This document shows positions 55,728-64,000 of a stretch of DNA of 64,000 nucleotides, one piece after another. The DNA is taken from NCBI RefSeq assembly GCF_001294535.1, contig NZ_LGIC01000086.1, positions 310,001 to 374,000 on the forward strand, in the 5' to 3' direction. A program made the position numbers and the translations under genes. Within the stretch, counting starts at the first letter, position 1, and each line of letters begins with the position of its first letter. Source of the stretch: Cypionkella psychrotolerans (lineage in GTDB: Bacteria > Pseudomonadota > Alphaproteobacteria > Rhodobacterales > Rhodobacteraceae). Under the pieces are notes generated by a model, which saw only the letters and a list, made by a program, of their open reading frames with translations, ran no database searches and was not told where the DNA came from.

Positions 55728-55766
55728 TCTGATCGCATCAGCGCCCATGTCGCGCGAAGAAAGCCC

Positions 55767-57812
55767 ATGCCCGCACCGCAAGACCTTCTGCATTCGATCT
55801 TCGGCTTCTCCGGCTTTCGCCCCGGTCAGGAAGAAATTGTCGATGCGGTGATGGCGGGGCGTAACACGCTGGCGATCATGCCAACGGGTGGCGGGAAGTC
55901 CTTGTGTTTTCAACTGCCTGCTTTGTGTCGCGATGGGGTCACTGTGGTGATCTCACCGCTGATTGCCCTGATGCGGGATCAGGTGCGGAGTTTGAAGGAA
56001 GCGGGGGTTGAGGCGGGGGCGCTGACCTCGGGCAATACCGAGGAGCAGACCGAGGAAGTCTTTGCGGCTTTGGATGCCGGGCGGCTGAAGCTTTTGTATA
56101 TGGCGCCAGAGCGGTTGGCTTCTTCTGCCACTCTGCCGCTGCTGCGCCGGATCAACTGCACGATGATTGCGGTGGATGAGGCGCATTGCGTCAGCCAATG
56201 GGGCCATGATTTCCGCCCGGATTACCTGCGGATCGGCGAATTGCGCCGCGCCCTGAACGTGCCTTTGGCCGCGTTTACCGCGACAGCAGACGAAGAAACC
56301 CGCGCCGAAATTGTCACGCGGTTGTTTGATGGCAAAGCGCCGGAAAGCTTCCTGCGTGGCTTTGATCGCCCGAATATCCATCTTGCTTTCGCGGTGAAAG
56401 ACAGCCCCCGCGACCAGATTTTGCGCTTTGCTGGGGCGCGGCGGGGGCAATCCGGCATCGTCTATTGTGCGACGCGGGCGAAAACCGAAACGCTGGCGCA
56501 GGCTTTGAAAGCCGAGGCGCATTCCGCCTGTTTCTATCACGGCGGCATGGATGCCGAGGATCGCCGCCGGGTTGAAATCCGCTTTCAACAGGAAGACGGG
56601 CTGATTGTGGTGGCGACGGTGGCCTTTGGCATGGGCATCGACAAGCCAGATATCCGCTGGGTTGCGCATGCCGATCTGCCGAAGTCTATCGAAGGCTATT
56701 ATCAGGAAATCGGCCGGGCTGGGCGCGATAGTGCTCCGGCGGAAACCATGACGCTGTATGGCCCGGATGATATCCGCCTGCGCCGCACCCAGATTGACGA
56801 AGGTGCCGCCCCGCCCGACCGTAAGGCGGCTGACCACGGGCGGCTGAATGCGCTGCTCGGTCTGGCCGAGGCGATGGCCTGTCGGCGCCAGGTGTTGCTG
56901 GGCTATTTTGGCGAAGTCTCTGAGCCTTGCGGCAACTGCGATCTCTGCCAGCGCCCCGCACAACTGTTCGACGCCACCGATGCGGTACGCAAGGCACTGT
57001 CCGCGATGCTGCGCACGGGTGAGTGGTTTGGCGCAGGCCACCTGATTGATATTCTCACTGGAAACTCCACCCCAAAGGTACGCGAAAAGGGCCATGACCA
57101 ACTGCCAACCTTTGCCGTGGGCCGTGACCTATCGAAACCGGCTTGGGGGGCGGTGTTCCGCCAGATGATGGGGCGCGATCTTGTGCGGCCGGACCCGGAT
57201 CGTTTCGGCGCGCTGCGCATGACCGACGCGGCCCGTCCGATCCTGCGCGGTGAAGCCTCGATCACGTTGCGCAAAGATACCATCGACAAAGCCCTGCCGC
57301 GCTTGGCGATTAAAACGCAGGTGTCTGAAGAAGACGCCAGCCTGCTTTCGGCGCTGAAAGCCAAGCGGCGGGCTTTGGCCGAGGCGGCGGGCGTGCCTGC
57401 CTATGTGATCTTCGCTGATAAGACTCTGATCGAGATGGCAGAAGTCCGACCTGCCACTCTGGATGCAATGATGGGCATCACTGGGGTGGGCGCGAAAAAA
57501 CTGGAAAGCTATGGCTCGGCGTTTTTGCATATCATCACTGGAACGGCAGCTGTACCTATGCACCCGGCGCGGCGGGCTTTGGCTGGGCGGGATGCGAGTG
57601 CTGTGTATGATCGGCTGAACGAGGTGCAACTGGAACTCGCGCGTGGCGAGAATGGTATCGGCAAGCATCTGTCGTGCACCCAATCCACCCTGCGCCATAT
57701 TGCCGAGCGGCGGCCTTCCACCTTGGCGGAATTGGCGGATATTCAGGGCATGGGCGATCAGAAAATCGACCGCTTCGGCACCGCTTTCCTTGATGTTTTG
57801 CGCGAGGCCTAA
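55767..57812 (+). CDS. recQ: ATP-dependent DNA helicase RecQ
   Basis: A 681-residue 3'-5' helicase for fork and gap repair. Motifs in order: RPGQEEIV (motif 0), MPTGGGKS (Walker A), VDEAHCVSQWGHDFRPDY (II and aromatic loop), TATAD (III), and GFGMGIDKPDIR plus QEIGRAGRD (V, VI). A zinc-binding CGNCDLC and winged helix follow. It has two HRDC domains, about 525-590 and 610-678, instead of the single one in E. coli RecQ, a common alphaproteobacterial layout. yaaA is 34 bases downstream. I see no LexA box ahead of it. Confidence 0.96.
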   Translation: MPAPQDLLHSIFGFSGFRPGQEEIVDAVMAGRNTLAIMPTGGGKSLCFQLPALCRDGVTVVISPLIALMRDQVRSLKEAGVEAGALTSGNTEEQTEEVFAALDAGRLKLLYMAPERLASSATLPLLRRINCTMIAVDEAHCVSQWGHDFRPDYLRIGELRRALNVPLAAFTATADEETRAEIVTRLFDGKAPESFLRGFDRPNIHLAFAVKDSPRDQILRFAGARRGQSGIVYCATRAKTETLAQALKAEAHSACFYHGGMDAEDRRRVEIRFQQEDGLIVVATVAFGMGIDKPDIRWVAHADLPKSIEGYYQEIGRAGRDSAPAETMTLYGPDDIRLRRTQIDEGAAPPDRKAADHGRLNALLGLAEAMACRRQVLLGYFGEVSEPCGNCDLCQRPAQLFDATDAVRKALSAMLRTGEWFGAGHLIDILTGNSTPKVREKGHDQLPTFAVGRDLSKPAWGAVFRQMMGRDLVRPDPDRFGALRMTDAARPILRGEASITLRKDTIDKALPRLAIKTQVSEEDASLLSALKAKRRALAEAAGVPAYVIFADKTLIEMAEVRPATLDAMMGITGVGAKKLESYGSAFLHIITGTAAVPMHPARRALAGRDASAVYDRLNEVQLELARGENGIGKHLSCTQSTLRHIAERRPSTLAELADIQGMGDQKIDRFGTAFLDVLREA

Positions 57813-57846
57813 TGCCCGCTATGTCTTGCCGCGAAGGAGCGCGCCC

Positions 57847-58616
57847 ATGCTGACCGTGATTTCCCCCGCCAAACGCCTGAATGAAACGCCGCATCCGACC
57901 GATGTCGCCGCAACCAAGCCGGATTTCGCCGCCGATGCGCTGCGTTTGGCGAGGGTTGCGGGGGGCTTGAGCGTGGAGCAACTCTGCGCGCTGATGGATA
58001 TTTCGCCTGCGTTGGGGCGGTTGAACCACGCGCGGTTCAAGGCATTTCGCGGCGATGCGCCCGGTCAACCCGCCGCGTTTACCTTTGATGGTGATACCTA
58101 TGCGGGCCTTGAGGCACGGCGAATGGAGCCGGATAGCCTGCTCTGGGCGCAGGGGCATTTACGGATTTTGTCGGGGCTTTATGGACTGTTGCGGCCATTG
58201 GATGCGATCCAACCGTATCGACTGGAGATGGGCAGCAAGTTGGCAAATCCGAAGGGCGCGGATCTTTACGCCTATTGGGGCAGCAAAATCGCCAAAGCTT
58301 TGAACACGTTGGCTGCCGAGCAGGGGGCGAAGGTACTGATCAACTGTGCCTCGGCGGAGTATTTCGGCGCCGTTGATCTGAAAGCATTGAAGCTGTCGGT
58401 GGTGACTCCGGTATTTCTGGAGGAGCGCAATGGTGAGGCAAAAGTCGTCAGCTTTTGGGCGAAGAAGGCGCGGGGTGCGATGGCGCGGTTCGTCAGCCAG
58501 CACCATCTGACCGACCCCGCCGATCTGCGCGGCTATGATCTGGGCGGCTACACCTATCACCCAGCCCAATCGGACGCGACACGGTTGGTTTTCTCGCGCC
58601 AAGTCGCAGCCCCTGC

Positions 58617-58620
<4 letters not shown>
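57847..58620 (+). CDS. yaaA: Peroxide-stress protein YaaA
   Basis: A 257-residue member of the YaaA/DUF328 family, which in E. coli limits free iron and DNA damage under peroxide stress. MLTVISPAKRLNE opens the family domain; YGLLRPLDAIQPYRLEMGSKL and NCASAEYFGAVD are characteristic. AAGGAG precedes the ATG. It is likely co-transcribed with recQ, which would join DNA repair and oxidative stress. Its stop overlaps that of the convergent kinase by four bases. Confidence 0.94.
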
Positions 58621-61160
<2,540 letters not shown>

Positions 61161-61340
61161 GCCGCCCCGTCACATTCTGTGCATCCGCGCGGCAAGCCGC
61201 ACATAAGTCTTGGGCAATTTGGCGCAACAAAATGAATCATGGATTAAGATGACAAGTTTTGTTGTGCGGATCAGATGTCTTGCCAACGCGGCGGCCCACA
61301 TGCGACAGTCGATCCACTGATTTCAGGAAGGATTTTGGCG

Positions 61341-64000
61341 ATGCACGTTAGGCTCGGTCGTGCCCTTATGGGCGCTTTTGTAAGTTTGTTCATTCTGTCG
61401 GCGATGCCTGCGGCGGCGCAGGATCTGATTCCCGTCAAGCGTTTGGTTCTCAGCGAAAACACTGACATGCCGGGTGGCGATATCGCGTCGATTTTCGACA
61501 CCACGCTGGACGCTTGCCAGCGCGCCTGCCTAACCAATAAGCTCTGCAAGGCTTTCACCTTCAACACCCGCAACGGATCATGTTTCCCGAAATCCAAAGT
61601 GGGCGAAGCTGCGGCGTTTGACGGTGCCTATTCTGGAACTGTACTGGAAGCCGAAAAGGGTGCCGAAGATCGCGCCAAGGCCCGCCGCATTGATCTGAAT
61701 TTCGTGCAGGATTGGGAGCTTGCGGGCATCACCGATCAAGCCGTGCAACTGGCCAACACCCACACCACCAACGGTTATTCGGCCGAAGATCATCTGGGGG
61801 CTGCTGCCGATGCAGAAGCGAATGGCGATTTCGCGCTGGCCAGCAATTACGCAGGGGCTGCGCTGAACTTGACCGATTCTGCTGATGGCTGGGCTGAATA
61901 TGCTCGGCTGTTGCTGGCGGCAGGGCAAAAGGCCAATGATCGCAGCTATTTGGATCGGGCGTATTATGCCTCGGTCAATGCTTTTCTGCGCTCGGACAAC
62001 AAGGCCCAGGAACACACGATTCTGTTGACGATGGGCGATGCGCTAGAGGCGACCGACCGGGGTCGCGACAAGGTGCAGGCGTTGCGGCTGGCGCAGGCGT
62101 TGCAACCACGCGACGACACCGCTTTGGCGCTGGACGATGCGATTGGCAAATATGGCTTTCGGATTGTTGATAATGTGGTTGTCACCGACACCGCCCGCCC
62201 GCGCATCTGCGTGAATTTCTCGGAGGCTTTGGCGAAATCGGGCGTCGATTATGCCACTTATGTGCAACTTCCCAGCGCCGGCCTGACCGTGACCACTGAC
62301 GGCTGGCAGCAGCTGTGTGTCGAAGGCGTCACCTTTGGCTCACGCAACACCATCACCTTCCGCGAGGGCCTGCCGTCTGCCGATGGCCAAACCCTCGCAA
62401 AATCCATCGACGTTACTGCCTATGTGCGTGACCGCAATCCCGGCGTACGTTTTCCGGGCCGGGGCTATGTTTTGCCGCGCACTGGGGCTGCTTTGATCCC
62501 GGTTGAGACGGTGAACACCGAAAAGCTGGAATTGTCGCTGTACCGTGTGACAGACCGTAACCTGTTGCGATCTTTGCAGAATGGCTATTTCGGCACGCCG
62601 ATGGCGGATTATCAGGAATATGATTTCTCGAGCCAGATCGGTTCGGAAATCTGGAAGGGTGTCGGTTCCGTCAAGCAGGATGTGAACGTTGATGTCACCA
62701 CCCGCTTGCCTTTGGATGAGGCGTTGAAGGACCAACCTGCTGGCATCTATGCCCTGAAAGCGGCGGTTCCCGGCGTGGATCCCTATGTGGTGCCTGCGGG
62801 CTGGCAGTGGTTTGTGGTGTCGGATCTGGGCCTGACCACAATGTCAGGCGTTGATGGCCTGCATGTGTTTGTGCGCAGCCTTGGCACAGCGGCGGCGAAG
62901 GATGGCGTTTCGGTCGATCTGCTGTCCACCACAAACGAAGTGTTGGCGACCACCAAGACCGACGCGCAAGGCTACACCCAGTTTGACGCCGCTTTGGCTT
63001 TGGGCACGGGGGGGCAGGCTCCGGCGATGATTGTGGCGCGGGATGGTGATGCCGATCTGGCGTTTCTGTCGCTGACAGATCCCGAGTTTGATCTTTCGGA
63101 TCGTGGCGTGGCGGGACGTGAGGCATCGCCTCCGGTCGATGTGTTCCTGACAACTGATCGCGGCGCCTACCGCGCGGGTGAGACGATCTATGCCACCGCT
63201 TTGGCGCGTGATGCTGAAACCGCCGCGATTGAAGGCCTGCCGCTGACAGCGATCTTGAAACGCCCGGATGGGGTCGAATACGCGCGCGCGCAAGTCGCCG
63301 ATACTGGGGCTGGCGGCCATGTGTTCGCGCTGCCTGTTGGCGGTTCTGCGCCGCGCGGGCTGTGGACGCTTGAGGTTTACGCCGATCTGGAAGCAGCGGC
63401 TTTGACATCGCAAACCGTGCTGGTGGAAGATTTCCTGCCGGAACGGATCGACTTCAAGTTGGCACTGGCCGATCAACCGATCCGCTTGGGCGATGTGGCG
63501 CAGATGACGGTGGATGCGAAATATCTGTTTGGCGCGCCGGGGGCTGATCTGGCCATCGAGGGCGAAGTTCTGCTGCGCGCGGCGAAAGAGCTAGAGGCTT
63601 GGCCGGGCTATGTCTTTGGCCGCTATGACGCGCCTTTTGACGCACAGCTTTCGTCGTTCGGTGACATTCGCACCGATGCAGATGGCAAGGCCACGGTCGA
63701 TCTAACCTTGCCCGAGGTTGAAGACCCCGGCCGCCCGCTGGAAATGCGCGCGACAGTGCGTGTGGCCGAAGGCTCGGGCCGCCCGGTGGAACGCAAGATC
63801 ACCAAATTGCTGGCCCCGTCGTCTGATCTGATCGGTATCAAGCCGATGTTCAACGATGTGGTGCCGGAAGGTTCGGAAGCGGCGTTCAGCCTGATCGGTA
63901 TTGACGCCGATGCCAAGCCTGCTGCGATGAAGGTAAAGTGGACGATCACCCGGATTGAGACAGATTACCAATGGTATCAGAGCAATAGCTCGTGGAACTG
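61341..64000 (+). CDS. Alpha-2-macroglobulin family protein with PAN domain (5' part)
   Basis: Runs off the right edge with 886 codons visible. A signal peptide (about 1-26, ending AMPAAAQ) is followed by a PAN/Apple domain (DTTLDACQRACLTNKLCKAFTFN with paired Cys), a helical TPR-like stretch (about 130-255) and then successive macroglobulin domains (VDVFLTTDRGAYRAGETIYATALARD near 595 is the bait-precursor-type MG signature). The thioester region lies outside the window. Bacterial A2Ms are periplasmic protease traps often partnered with PbpC; the partner would be downstream. The PAN plus A2M order is known in alphaproteobacteria. AGGAAGGA precedes ATG 61341. Confidence 0.9.
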   Translation, partial: MHVRLGRALMGAFVSLFILSAMPAAAQDLIPVKRLVLSENTDMPGGDIASIFDTTLDACQRACLTNKLCKAFTFNTRNGSCFPKSKVGEAAAFDGAYSGTVLEAEKGAEDRAKARRIDLNFVQDWELAGITDQAVQLANTHTTNGYSAEDHLGAAADAEANGDFALASNYAGAALNLTDSADGWAEYARLLLAAGQKANDRSYLDRAYYASVNAFLRSDNKAQEHTILLTMGDALEATDRGRDKVQALRLAQALQPRDDTALALDDAIGKYGFRIVDNVVVTDTARPRICVNFSEALAKSGVDYATYVQLPSAGLTVTTDGWQQLCVEGVTFGSRNTITFREGLPSADGQTLAKSIDVTAYVRDRNPGVRFPGRGYVLPRTGAALIPVETVNTEKLELSLYRVTDRNLLRSLQNGYFGTPMADYQEYDFSSQIGSEIWKGVGSVKQDVNVDVTTRLPLDEALKDQPAGIYALKAAVPGVDPYVVPAGWQWFVVSDLGLTTMSGVDGLHVFVRSLGTAAAKDGVSVDLLSTTNEVLATTKTDAQGYTQFDAALALGTGGQAPAMIVARDGDADLAFLSLTDPEFDLSDRGVAGREASPPVDVFLTTDRGAYRAGETIYATALARDAETAAIEGLPLTAILKRPDGVEYARAQVADTGAGGHVFALPVGGSAPRGLWTLEVYADLEAAALTSQTVLVEDFLPERIDFKLALADQPIRLGDVAQMTVDAKYLFGAPGADLAIEGEVLLRAAKELEAWPGYVFGRYDAPFDAQLSSFGDIRTDADGKATVDLTLPEVEDPGRPLEMRATVRVAEGSGRPVERKITKLLAPSSDLIGIKPMFNDVVPEGSEAAFSLIGIDADAKPAAMKVKWTITRIETDYQWYQSNSSWN

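Overview
The window looks like a chromosomal segment of a Rhodobacterales (Rhodobacter/Paracoccus-like) alphaproteobacterium. The pointers are high GC content, a DUF2794 protein, a type II lumazine synthase, a LexA box of the alphaproteobacterial form GTTC-N7-GTTC, a CysNC fusion, an IalB-family periplasmic protein and a RecQ with two HRDC domains. No rRNA, tRNA, CRISPR array, prophage or insertion sequence was found. It reads as core genome interspersed with several decaying accessory loci.

Layout. 1-9.2 kb: M17 aminopeptidase and NlpC/P60 hydrolase, DUF2794, a candidate small RNA, type III asparaginase, IalB, an SOS-controlled repeat protein, ribH, rlmN, a fatty acid desaturase and a dienelactone hydrolase. 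9.2-11.1 kb: a frameshifted MFS gene divergent from a MarR regulator, with a double-palindrome operator between them. 11.5-14.4 kb: cysD-cysNC for sulfate activation. 14.4-17.1 kb: a wrecked TonB-dependent iron-uptake locus (FhuB-like permease, ExbD, TonB) with a deletion junction. 17.0-18.6 kb: an ECF41-type sigma factor operon (truncated epimerase, intact carboxymuconolactone decarboxylase, frameshifted sigma) behind what looks like a perfect ECF41 promoter. 18.8-23.1 kb: an RND efflux pair, followed by a cluster of hairpins. 23.3-37.5 kb: glutathione-dependent formaldehyde enzyme, antiporter, YcaQ-type glycosylase, PEP mutase-like enzyme, DUF4139 protein, class III aminotransferase, TPR protein, XRE-cupin regulator with an N-methylproline/TMA-type flavoenzyme, asd and two MFS carriers.

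37.7-44.1 kb is a sugar region: GH13 alpha-glucosidase, a ruined GH42 beta-galactosidase, SMP-30 lactonase, KDPGal aldolase, KDGal kinase and an IclR regulator. It suggests a lactose/galactose route through galactonate that has lost its entry enzyme. 44.1-50.6 kb holds trhO, the NAD salvage genes pncA and pncB flanking a damaged hybrid histidine kinase, a phosphotransferase and arfB. 50.6-51.5 kb has a queuosine-precursor transporter gene followed by a candidate 18-codon ORF with a near-perfect Shine-Dalgarno sequence and its own terminator. 51.6-64 kb has a phytase-like protein, mepA and a UMF1 carrier in overlapping order, a thioesterase, YggT, recQ, yaaA, a large soluble hybrid kinase and the 5' part of an alpha-2-macroglobulin gene running off the end.

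The most unusual items are the structured candidate sRNA at 3.0-3.2 kb, the micro-ORF transcript at 50.6-50.8 kb, the SOS-box gene made of two 37-residue repeats, and the ECF41 operon whose promoter survives while two of its three genes are broken.
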